Below, in pieces: positions 56,442 through 64,000 of a DNA stretch of 64,000 bases. The notes beneath the pieces are model-generated. The model saw only the letters and a program-made list of their open reading frames with translations, was not told the origin of the DNA and ran no database searches. The translations under genes and the position numbers were made by a program. How positions within the stretch are numbered: position 1 is the stretch's first letter; every line of letters starts with the position of its first letter. Location of the stretch: NCBI GenBank assembly GCA_052400685.1, contig JBQTGJ010000007.1; one strand, given 5' to 3'. Source of the DNA: CAZHHH01 sp052400685. GTDB taxonomy: Bacteria; Bacteroidota; Bacteroidia; Bacteroidales; Marinilabiliaceae.

Positions 56442-58235
56442 ATGAAAAAACTAATATATAGTTTCATATTTATATTGGTAATTGCGTCTTCGTGCGAAAA
56501 TGTCTTGGATAAAGAACCATTAGATATTATATCAGACGCAGCGGTATGGAACGACGAGGTGCTTATTGATTCTTATCTCACAGGTGTATATACGAGGATG
56601 TGCGTATGGGATAAGGATTCCTGGACTGAGGCAAATGCCCGGACATGGTGGCACATGGATATAGATGGGATTTCTGACGAGGCCAGTGATAGAGGATTAG
56701 GAAGTTGGAAAAGAGGAAGCATTAAGGTTAACTCCAATCCGTTGCCTTGGTGGGAAGATTCATATAAGATTATTCGAGATTTGAATACTTTTATCGATAG
56801 GGTTCCTGATTCGCCTGTTAGTGAGGATTTCAAAATAGACAGGGCGGCCGAAGCTCGATTTATCAGGGCTTACAATTATTTTGCGATGGTGATTCGATAC
56901 GGTGGTGTTCCATTAATAACCAGCGCCCAAAGTATTGATGATTCTGAAGAAGAGCTTTTCCGTTCAAGAGATTCTGAGAAAACAATATATGATTTTATCA
57001 TTTCTGAATGTGATGATATTTTTAATGATCTACCTTCTGTTAGAACGACAGATTATGGCAGACCTACCAAATGGGCGGCAGCAGCATTGAAATGTCGCGC
57101 AGCACTTTACGCTGGAAGTATTGCTCAATTTGGGACTCAGCAACTGGATGGTATTTTAGGATTTCCTGCTTCTGAAGCAAAAGACTATTATAAGATATCA
57201 TACGATGCGGCATCTACAATTATTAGTGGTGGAGTGCACTCTTTATTTAACCGATATCCCGAAGATAAGATTAAGAATTTTAAACAATTATTTCTGGAAG
57301 ACGAGAATGAGGAAGTCATATTTGCCCGTGTGCATGATGAGTACGTTTCAAATTGGGCCCCGGGACAAGGTTGGTCATTGGATTTCTTTCAGGGTCCAAA
57401 ACCTAATGCATGGGGAAGTGGGAATACTGGTCAGCCCTATTTAGAGATGGTTGATGAATTTGAAAATGTAAATGGTACGCCGGGTGAAGCAGCTCCTCTG
57501 GATAGAGATGCCATTCAACAGGGATTTTGGACCGGAGAAGAATTATTTCAGGGGAAAGAACCTCGATTCTTTGCAACCATTTATTATCAAGGTATGGCGT
57601 GGAAAGGTATAAACCTTTCATGGCACAAAGGGATTATACTTCCGGATGGATCAGTACAAGAAACAGGATCCTATCAAGGGTTGAAGACGCTTGGAGAGCA
57701 AGCTCAGGATTATACACAAGGATCTGGTTTTGGTATTTTGAAATATTTGGATGAAGATAAGGATGTGAATGGCGAGAGAAACACGTCACCACAAGACTGG
57801 AAGTTATTTCGTTATGGTGAGGTCTTGTTGAATTTTGCTGAAGCAGCATTTGAGCTTGATAAACCCGACGAAGCCTTAAATGCGATTAATAAAATCAGGG
57901 TTCGGGCCGGTGTTGCTCAATTGACAGATATTGACAGAGATAAAATCCGCCATGAGCGGAAAATAGAATTGGCCTTCGAAGGACACAGGTATTGGGATGT
58001 ACGTCGTTGGAGAACGGCTGTTAATGAATTGACCAGTAGTTCGGAAAGAAAGTTTAGTGGGTTAAGGTATAGACTCGATTACAATACTAGAAAATACCAG
58101 GTTATTGTAGTTGAAAATTTAGATGGAACTGTTAACCCTCCGGCTTTTTATGATCGCAATTATTATTTCCCAATAACACCGGCCAGAACAGGGAATAATT
58201 CAAATCTTTTAGAAAATCCGGGATATGATAATTAA
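56442..58235 (+). CDS. SusD-like nutrient-binding lipoprotein
   Basis: 597-residue surface lipoprotein that caps the SusC channel. Lipobox ASSC puts Cys at 18; the start LDKEPLDIISDAAVWNDEVL is typical. TPR-type helices include AEARFIRAYNYFAMVIRYGG and AALKCRAALYAGSIAQFGT; the C-terminus has the RagB/SusD signature LFRYGEVLLNFAEAAFELD, AINKIRVRAGVAQL and RHERKIELAFEGHRYWDVRR. The pair with the SusC gene defines a glycan uptake locus. The bound sugar cannot be read. A hairpin follows the stop codon. Confidence 0.96.
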   Translation: MKKLIYSFIFILVIASSCENVLDKEPLDIISDAAVWNDEVLIDSYLTGVYTRMCVWDKDSWTEANARTWWHMDIDGISDEASDRGLGSWKRGSIKVNSNPLPWWEDSYKIIRDLNTFIDRVPDSPVSEDFKIDRAAEARFIRAYNYFAMVIRYGGVPLITSAQSIDDSEEELFRSRDSEKTIYDFIISECDDIFNDLPSVRTTDYGRPTKWAAAALKCRAALYAGSIAQFGTQQLDGILGFPASEAKDYYKISYDAASTIISGGVHSLFNRYPEDKIKNFKQLFLEDENEEVIFARVHDEYVSNWAPGQGWSLDFFQGPKPNAWGSGNTGQPYLEMVDEFENVNGTPGEAAPLDRDAIQQGFWTGEELFQGKEPRFFATIYYQGMAWKGINLSWHKGIILPDGSVQETGSYQGLKTLGEQAQDYTQGSGFGILKYLDEDKDVNGERNTSPQDWKLFRYGEVLLNFAEAAFELDKPDEALNAINKIRVRAGVAQLTDIDRDKIRHERKIELAFEGHRYWDVRRWRTAVNELTSSSERKFSGLRYRLDYNTRKYQVIVVENLDGTVNPPAFYDRNYYFPITPARTGNNSNLLENPGYDN

Positions 58236-58259
58236 ATCCTGATGTTAATATAAATAGTT

Positions 58260-58320
58260 GCAAGATGAAACGGGCCATAAAGCTGTTTTTTACCTACAAA
58301 AATGATTCGTTTCATCTTGC
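58260..58320 (+). promoter_or_regulatory. Long hairpin between susD and the fimbrillin-like gene
   Basis: GCAAGATGAAACG (58260-58272) pairs perfectly with CGTTTCATCTTGC (58308-58320) around a 35-base loop. There is no U tract immediately after, so it is more likely an mRNA-stabilising or attenuating stem that lowers downstream expression than a full terminator. Confidence 0.7.
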
Positions 58321-58344
58321 CATTAAAAATTAAACTTTATACAG

Positions 58345-59925
58345 ATGAAAACTAATATATTTATTTTGTGTCTTTTGGTGTTCAACATTGCATTTTCTTC
58401 TTGTGATGATAGCAATGATGCTGTTTATGAACCGACTAAATTTCATGGAATTATTTCACAATTTGAGGGTGATGCAAGTGCAACAACCTGGACCGAGAAT
58501 GACGAAGTTGGCGTATATATGGTAACCAAAGGGGAGCCTTTAGTCGCTGAAAATATTGTAAATGGTATAGATAATAAGAAGTTTTTATTCGACATAAATG
58601 GAAATATTGTTCCTGAAGGGGAGGAAATGTATTTTCCTTCAGATGGAAGCAATGTGGATTTTTATGCTTATTATCCTTATAATTCATCTACAACCAATGG
58701 CATCTATTCCTTGGATGTATCGCAACAAAGTGATCAAAAGGAAATTGATTTGATGCGGGCAGCCATCAAAAATAAAACACAAGAGGATGCCATTATCAAT
58801 ATTAAGTTTGGCTTCACGCATAAGCTGGCTAAAATTAAAGTTAACATAGAAAAAGATGTTGACATTGAAGATCTGGATGTTTCAGGTATCAAATTATTAT
58901 TAGATGGAATGCCGACCACTGCTGATTTTAATATTGGAACAGAAATGTTCTCAAATAAAGAGAATATTGCACCGATAGAGATGAGGGCAACTGAAGCCGG
59001 AGTAGAATATGATGCATTGGTTATCCCTGCTTCCGCAAATACTTTTACAGGCCGGGTAATAAGTGTATCGGCGCCTGATGAACTGGATTTAGAGCCGGCA
59101 TTTTATGAGATTCCTGATGAACTGGCTTTTGAAACAGGTATTAGTTATGAATTCCCTATAACCTTGTACAAAAAGGGAGCCACACAAATAAAATACAATG
59201 TGGGTGACTATTATCCCGATCCGGAGGTCGATCTTAATGATCCGGAAGCAAAGGCTCAGATTCAAGGAATTGTGTTTTGGGTTGATCCGATTAGCGAAGG
59301 ACGTCATGGGTTGGTCATGAATCTGAATGACGTTAATACTTCAGGATATGCACCTGGAACATGGGGAGCACGTTGGGGCGTGGATGATGTTTTTGAAACA
59401 AATCTGATTCCGTCGATGGCCAGTGAGGATGATGGCGAAACGGCAACAAAAGATTTAATTGCGGCGCATAAAGACGAGGCTGACTTTTCAACAAATTATG
59501 CTTTGTTTGATTATGTTTATTCAGTTCTGAATAGCGGCGATATTGATGGCGCATGGTATATGCCTTCGTTTAATGAACTTCGCCGAATGATGGCTTTTTC
59601 ATTCGGAATTGATTATGATGAGGTTGTTACAGAGTGGGATGAAGCAATTCTTACCTCTGCCGGCCTCGATATTATTCCTACGCTTAATTATGAATCAAAT
59701 ATAATGGGTGGGGATAATCTTATCGCCAGAACAGCCTTAAATGATAAATTAGTGGCAGCAGGAGGAGGTAAATTCCCTGATGATCGCGGGCACGCATCAA
59801 CCACTGAAATGGATGTGAGCGCAGCGAAAAATTATGTTGGTTTCAAAGGGGTTATTAGTAGAAATGGACGTTTGTATAAGAGTAAGAAGAACCTCTGTCA
59901 ATTCAGAGCCATTCGAGGTTTTTAA
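58345..59925 (+). CDS. Fimbrillin-like lipoprotein with C-terminal DUF1566-type domain
   Basis: 526 residues with lipobox FSSC (Cys20). Residues ~30-290 follow the fimbrillin/Mfa-like pattern (ATTWTENDEVGVYMV, GEEMYFPSDGSNVDFYAYYP, IKFGFTHKLAKIKVNIEKD, LVIPASANTF). Residues ~305-526 resemble DUF1566/FISUMP-like domains (GIVFWVDPISEGRHGLVMNL, GAWYMPSFNELRRMMAF, FRAIRGF). In a sugar locus the position after susD is usually taken by a surface glycan-binding protein, so it may bind the substrate. True fimbria formation is less likely given the context. Confidence 0.72.
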   Translation: MKTNIFILCLLVFNIAFSSCDDSNDAVYEPTKFHGIISQFEGDASATTWTENDEVGVYMVTKGEPLVAENIVNGIDNKKFLFDINGNIVPEGEEMYFPSDGSNVDFYAYYPYNSSTTNGIYSLDVSQQSDQKEIDLMRAAIKNKTQEDAIINIKFGFTHKLAKIKVNIEKDVDIEDLDVSGIKLLLDGMPTTADFNIGTEMFSNKENIAPIEMRATEAGVEYDALVIPASANTFTGRVISVSAPDELDLEPAFYEIPDELAFETGISYEFPITLYKKGATQIKYNVGDYYPDPEVDLNDPEAKAQIQGIVFWVDPISEGRHGLVMNLNDVNTSGYAPGTWGARWGVDDVFETNLIPSMASEDDGETATKDLIAAHKDEADFSTNYALFDYVYSVLNSGDIDGAWYMPSFNELRRMMAFSFGIDYDEVVTEWDEAILTSAGLDIIPTLNYESNIMGGDNLIARTALNDKLVAAGGGKFPDDRGHASTTEMDVSAAKNYVGFKGVISRNGRLYKSKKNLCQFRAIRGF

Positions 59926-59943
59926 CCTATCAGTAACTGGAAT

Positions 59944-60046
59944 AATATGAAACGAACCTGAATTTTAGCATTCTAAAATACACACAGAAGAATGATTAAA
60001 ATTCATCGGGAGTTCCATATGGCCATTGAAAGATAAATTTAATCAT
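59944..60046 (+). repeat. Intergenic leader repeat, copy 1
   Basis: TGAAACGAACCTG, ATACACACAGAAGAATGATT, CGGGAGTTCCATATGGCCAT and AATCATATG recur in the same order, with similar spacing, at 63862-63960. It forms the leader of the next gene. Confidence 0.7.
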
Positions 60047-62011
60047 ATGAAAAAAGTATATAGTATTTATGTCCTGATATCATTGTTATTGATGACCATG
60101 GCTTTTTCTTCCTGTAAGGATGATGATTTAGAGTCTGGTACAGAGCCGGGGGGTGAAACCCCTGGTTTCGTGGACCTGACACCTTATAATGAGAGAAAAG
60201 CCTGGCTTATCGATGCATTTAAAGATGATTTGCTTACCAAAAGTGGAAAGCATGGAATCCCTTTTGCTTTAATAAGGCTCGAGAATGATCCCAATGATGA
60301 AAAGGCGCTTAACTATTTGACTTATGTTGCTGATGGTTATGTTGATATGTTTCATTTCCCGGGGTTGGCACTTGCTCTTTCCCGTTATTGGGATAATTTT
60401 TCGACAGCGCAAAAGGAGCATCTGAAGTCTAAGCTGGAACCTTATGCCAGTAGTTTTTTGGGCCATGGAACAGAGAACCACGCAAGTATGTTATGGTGTG
60501 GTGGCTATTTATTGGCACAGCTTTTCCCGGATGCAAATTGGTCCAATGGTCAGACCAGCGAACAGTTGATGGCAAGTCTCAAGAATAATTTGAGTCGCAC
60601 ATTCAAAAATGTTTATGCTAAAGGAAATGCGGAGTCGCTTTCTACAACTTACGAGCAAGTATATAATTTCCCGGTCGAAATTTTATATGAATGTGCGGAA
60701 GATGCGGAAGTGAAAAAAATGGCTGAAGCGATGTTGCTGTACAAATGGGCTTTGATTTCTCTGCATCAATTTGTGGGAACCACAATTGCCCCTTATGTGA
60801 GAATGAATACGCAACAAGATCATGCGCCTACCAATTACTATGTTGCAGGAACCAGTTATTATAATTGGTTACTTTTTGGTTGGGGGGCCGCGACCGATAA
60901 CGTAACATTAGATCAATTTACGAAAGATTTCTCGGACGCGACAGGCGCTCTATATACCGTTGTATCGCATGTTGATATTCCTGAAGTTTTTTTTAGAATT
61001 GGAATGTCTAAGTCTCCCATAACGATCAAATCATCCATTCCAACCTTTGGCTCGTATGGATCTGGTGTCCCTCATGCCGTGATGCGCAAGGCCTATAGAG
61101 CTAAAAATTATGCGATTGGAACAGGTAACTGTCGATGGGTTCCAGGAGGTGATTTACTGTTTGCAGCTAATGCCTTTAATATTATTTGGGATTCCGCTGA
61201 CAGATTTAACTATATTGGCTGTTATTCGCCTTATTGGTATGTGCATGGAACAGACCCGGATACCTGGGATGAAGGGAATATCTCTCCATTTCAGCAAACA
61301 GCTCATCATGAGGGAACTGTGATCACACTATTCGATATCCCTCAGGAAGATCCATGGCCTAATACCCAGAATCCAATATCCGGTGAAGATTTTTGGGGCT
61401 GGAGATCGGCTTACGCTAATGATTTAGTGAAAGTTGGAATGTTCCGTTATCCTGGTTCTATGGATGAGGAAATTGAAAAAGATGGTTGGATTTTCTTGCG
61501 TGAAGGAAAGGTGTATATAGGTGTAAAGCCGTTAAAAGGTTATACCATCGATAGAACTTCCCCTGATCCCAGTCTCGTTGGCTTTAATGTTGTTAAGAGT
61601 GAATATGCTAAAACGGGTTTCGTATTTGAAGTTAGCGACTCTGAAACTTCTGGTAGTTTTACTCAATTTCAAACAAAAGTACTGAGCAATTCATTATCTG
61701 TGGACTGGGACGCAATGACTTGTGAATATACGAATACCAAGGGAGACGATCTGTATATTAAATATCAGGAAGGGTTGCCCTTTGTATCTGTAACCAATCC
61801 GCCTGCTTCCTGGCAATCATACGGAATTAGTGGTATGCATGAATCTGTACCAACCGTTAAGGTCAATGGGATTCAGGATGAACCATACTCGGACTGGCCA
61901 TTACTGGAAAGTCCTGATGTGACAATGGATGATGGAATACTTACCATCGAAGAAGGGGGCACAAGAATCAGAGTAATCTGGACAGGTACTTTGCCGATTA
62001 TCTCAAAATAG
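60047..62011 (+). CDS. Large lipoprotein of the sugar locus, possible polysaccharide lyase
   Basis: 654 residues from the Met at 60047 (a frame start at 60026 lacks a signal). Lipobox FSSC gives Cys23. The first ~330 mature residues are helical (MFHFPGLALALSRYWDNF, GHGTENHASMLWCGGYLLAQ with Asn144-His145, FPVEILYECAEDAEVKKMAEAMLLY), like an alpha-toroid. The rest is beta-rich, containing GNCRWVPGGDLLFAANAFN, FQQTAHHEGTVITLFDIP and WIFLREGKVYIGVKPLKGY. Toroid plus beta-sandwich is the build of several polysaccharide lyase families, where Asn/His/Tyr act in catalysis. I recognise no named family, so lyase is only a hypothesis. Confidence 0.6.
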   Translation: MKKVYSIYVLISLLLMTMAFSSCKDDDLESGTEPGGETPGFVDLTPYNERKAWLIDAFKDDLLTKSGKHGIPFALIRLENDPNDEKALNYLTYVADGYVDMFHFPGLALALSRYWDNFSTAQKEHLKSKLEPYASSFLGHGTENHASMLWCGGYLLAQLFPDANWSNGQTSEQLMASLKNNLSRTFKNVYAKGNAESLSTTYEQVYNFPVEILYECAEDAEVKKMAEAMLLYKWALISLHQFVGTTIAPYVRMNTQQDHAPTNYYVAGTSYYNWLLFGWGAATDNVTLDQFTKDFSDATGALYTVVSHVDIPEVFFRIGMSKSPITIKSSIPTFGSYGSGVPHAVMRKAYRAKNYAIGTGNCRWVPGGDLLFAANAFNIIWDSADRFNYIGCYSPYWYVHGTDPDTWDEGNISPFQQTAHHEGTVITLFDIPQEDPWPNTQNPISGEDFWGWRSAYANDLVKVGMFRYPGSMDEEIEKDGWIFLREGKVYIGVKPLKGYTIDRTSPDPSLVGFNVVKSEYAKTGFVFEVSDSETSGSFTQFQTKVLSNSLSVDWDAMTCEYTNTKGDDLYIKYQEGLPFVSVTNPPASWQSYGISGMHESVPTVKVNGIQDEPYSDWPLLESPDVTMDDGILTIEEGGTRIRVIWTGTLPIISK

Positions 62012-62036
62012 ATTTTTGGACACCAAACTTCTAAAT

Positions 62037-62174
62037 AGTGCCTGTACATTAAAGTCAGCTGTTTTAGAAATGTTCAAATTAAGCCTTGCGTAGCTCCAGA
62101 AATGAGAGTTTACTTCTGTAAATAAAAATTGAGAGCAGGCGTAACGCCGAAGTTGGATTTTATGGACAGACTCT
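62037..62174. mobile_element. Dispersed palindromic repeat, subfamily 1
   Basis: AGTGCCTGTACATTAAAGTC at the left and TTTTATGGACAGACTCT at the right, the latter a perfect inverted match to the AGAGTCTGTCCATAAA end of other copies. Core AAGCCTTGCGTAGCTCCAGA, GAGTTTACTTCTGTAAATAA, AGCAGGCGTAACGCCGAAGT. Confidence 0.85.
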
Positions 62175-62178
62175 AATT

Positions 62179-62322
62179 AGAGTCTGTCCATAAACTAAGT
62201 GTTTGAAATATAAAGTTCAAATGCATGATTTGTGTAGTCGTGTAAATCAATGGGTTTAACTTTTGTATATGACTGTTTTTATGGACAGGATAACTAAGTG
62301 GCTGACTTTATGGACAAACACT
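62179..62322. mobile_element. Dispersed palindromic repeat, subfamily 1
   Basis: AGAGTCTGTCCATAAACTAA at the left, GTTTAACTTTTGTATATGAC in the core, CTTTATGGACAAACACT at the right. It starts four bases after the preceding copy; AGACTCTAATTAGAGTCT at the junction is a perfect palindrome. Confidence 0.88.
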
Positions 62323-62605
62323 AAATATTCAAATAGGGCAAAATTTATTTTGCTTAGTATTATCTAATCGTCTTGTTTTTTGGGGTAGATTTTGATTGCA
62401 GTGGTAAAAGAGGTTTGAATTTATGAAAATTCTCATGTTGGTAATTTTCGAATTTTTCAGACTGTCTTCTTGCCAACTGTAATCATAATTGATTTGTATT
62501 GGTTGTTTTTTAGGCTATGACGGAAGTAGTCCAAAATGGCGGTTTGAGATTTCAATATTTGTTAAATCTGATGTTTATCAGATAATCTTGAAAAGAATGT
62601 GATTT

Positions 62606-63829
62606 ATGAAAACGTGTATAATTGTTTTATTATTATTTACTAGTTACCAGCTTTTTGCCCAAAATGCAGAACAGAAAGCCGATTCGGTATTAACCTATTC
62701 CGAAATTAATCAGCTCGATTATCAGGAAGTAAGAGGCGGGCTCGCAAACAGTTATTTGCATTTCACTACGCAAAAAACCAGTCGGGTGGCATTTGTCGGT
62801 GGATCCATTACTGAGATGACCGGTTGGAAAGAAAAGGTTACCAAGTACCTGATAGAACGTTTCCCGGAAACAAATTTTGAATTTATTTATGCCGGAATTC
62901 CATCTACCGGAAGTACGGCTGGGGCATTTCGGTTGGAGAACGATGTGCTGTCGAAAGGGAAAATTGATTTATTGTTCGAAGAAGCTTCTGTGAATGATGC
63001 GGGGCAATCCCAGACTCAGGATATTCGTGGGATGGAAGGTATTGTTCGTCATGCTTTGCTAGCCAATCCTATGACAGATGTGGTGTTGATGTATTTTGTT
63101 GATCCCAAAAAAATGAATTATTATAATTTGGGACAAATCCCACCTGCTGTTGAGGCTCATAATGAGGTCGCTGAATATTATCAATTGCCTTCGCTTAATC
63201 TGGCAAAGGAAATAACAGACCGGATCAATGCCGGAGAATTTACCTGGGATCAGGATTTTAAAAATTTGCATCCATCTCCTTTTGGTCATGAACTGTATTT
63301 TCAGTCTATGCGTTCGTGGCTGGAGAATTGCTGGAAAGCTGCCGGCACGCCCAGTGCAAAAAAAGCACATGTCATTCCATCACAAATGGATTCATACAGC
63401 TTTGTGTCCGGATGCTATGTTAATATTCGCAAAGCGGGTCGGTCTGACGGATGGAGGATTGATAAAAATTGGTCGCCGGCTGATCATCTGCCAACCCGAA
63501 AAGGGTTTGTCAATGTTCCCATGCTCATATCGTCCACTCCGGGAACTGAAATCACATTTAATTTTAAAGGAACTGCGGTAGGTATTAGCAATGTTGCAGG
63601 CCCTGATGCCGGTATTATAGAATATAAAATTGACGATGGCGAATTTCAGGAAAAAGATCTTTTTTCGAAGTTCAGTAGTAAGTTATACTTAAACCAATTT
63701 TTTGTATTTGAGGATAACTTGTCGGCTAAGCGTCATCGGTTAACAATCAGAATATCTGAAAAAAAGAATGAAAATAGTACGGGTCATACCTGTCAGATAG
63801 TAAACTTCTTAGTTAACCGCGGAAATTAG
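62606..63829 (+). CDS. SGNH/GDSL-type hydrolase (carbohydrate esterase-like)
   Basis: 407 residues with a signal peptide (CIIVLLLFTSYQLFAQ). The SGNH fold shows block I VAFVGGSITEMTGW (Ser nucleophile in GGSIT, near 67), the Gly block AGIPSTGSTAGAFRLEND, VNDAG (Asn block) and NLHPSPFGHELYFQ (catalytic His). After about residue 270 a second beta-rich domain follows (LISSTPGTEITFNFKGTAVG, GIIEYKIDDGEFQEKDLF). Proteins of this build remove acetyl groups from plant or algal polysaccharides. It is the last complete gene of the sugar locus, so an acetylated substrate is plausible. Confidence 0.82.
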   Translation: MKTCIIVLLLFTSYQLFAQNAEQKADSVLTYSEINQLDYQEVRGGLANSYLHFTTQKTSRVAFVGGSITEMTGWKEKVTKYLIERFPETNFEFIYAGIPSTGSTAGAFRLENDVLSKGKIDLLFEEASVNDAGQSQTQDIRGMEGIVRHALLANPMTDVVLMYFVDPKKMNYYNLGQIPPAVEAHNEVAEYYQLPSLNLAKEITDRINAGEFTWDQDFKNLHPSPFGHELYFQSMRSWLENCWKAAGTPSAKKAHVIPSQMDSYSFVSGCYVNIRKAGRSDGWRIDKNWSPADHLPTRKGFVNVPMLISSTPGTEITFNFKGTAVGISNVAGPDAGIIEYKIDDGEFQEKDLFSKFSSKLYLNQFFVFEDNLSAKRHRLTIRISEKKNENSTGHTCQIVNFLVNRGN

Positions 63830-63849
63830 TACAAGGCATAGGTTATTCC

Positions 63850-64000
63850 AAAGTGATGAAACGAGCCCTGGAAATTATTTTACACACAGGAGTATGATTA
63901 ATTCCGGCGAGTGCCATATGACCTTAACAAACAAATTATAATCATATGAAACGAGCCCTGGGAATTGTTTCACACACAGGGGGGATGATTAAGCTAGGCG
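63850..64000 (+). repeat. Intergenic leader repeat, copies 2 and 3 (window edge)
   Basis: ATGAAACGAGCCCTGGAAAT at 63867 and ATGAAACGAGCCCTGGGAAT at 63944 each continue into CACACACAG and ATGATTAA. The first copy also has CGGCGAGTGCCATATGACC, as in the leader at 59944-60046. The second may read on as coding sequence or as a further leader; the window ends before this can be decided. Confidence 0.65.

Larger units (their letters stand above)
62012..62605. other. Gap with two repeat copies before the SGNH gene
   Basis: 594 bases: two adjacent subfamily 1 repeats (62037-62174 and 62179-62322), then AT-rich DNA up to the SGNH hydrolase start. No gene was found. Confidence 0.6.

Overview
The window is a chromosomal stretch of a Bacteroidota bacterium, most likely from the Marinilabiliales/Bacteroidales. 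The evidence is the gene content: a SusC/SusD pair with an ECF sigma factor and a FecR anti-sigma factor, a protein ending in a CHU_C/type IX-secretion style C-terminal domain, a one-chain glycyl-tRNA synthetase, LpxK, and promoters with a TAnnTTTG -7 box. The genus is not determinable from what I can see.

Layout. 1-2.4 kb: ribosomal block rplM-rpsI-rpsB-tsf on the minus strand (tsf cut by the window edge). 3-12 kb: an accessory zone holding decayed RHS toxin cores and tips on the plus strand, each followed by a toxin/antitoxin/XRE-regulator module on the minus strand (three modules, the third broken), plus a primase fragment left from a mobile element. 12.5-21.6 kb: glyS, a methyltransferase, a PAS/MCP-like sensor, a Cys-rich secreted peptide, a two-component system, and a padR-pspC-pspC operon. 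22.2-26.5 kb: a rearranged double-glycine-leader peptide (bacteriocin-like) locus with duplicated leader DNA, fragments of an ABC exporter and a glycosyltransferase, and several very small membrane proteins. 26.8-49.4 kb: mostly housekeeping genes (membrane MutS-like ATPase, rbfA, dus, LytS/LytTR pair, trpS, asd, PNP, lpxK, sppA, folK, upp, radC, rpsT between two identical tRNA-Glu genes). 50.8-64 kb: a polysaccharide-utilisation-type locus: ECF sigma, FecR, SusC with an STN domain, SusD, a fimbrillin-like lipoprotein, a large uncharacterised lipoprotein that may be a polysaccharide lyase, and an SGNH hydrolase.

The whole window is sprinkled with a short palindromic, transposase-less repeat of about 140 bp (a MITE- or REP-like family, two subfamilies). 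Many copies sit directly on the stop codon of a neighbouring gene. No transposase, CRISPR array or rRNA gene was seen.

The most unusual things are the repeat family and its placement at stop codons, the RHS-tip/toxin-antitoxin graveyard, the pair of glycine-zipper GG-leader peptides with duplicated leader DNA, a 4 x 22-bp hairpin array between convergent genes, and the 'TENH' lipoprotein of the sugar locus. All functional statements come from reading motifs by eye; no database search was run.
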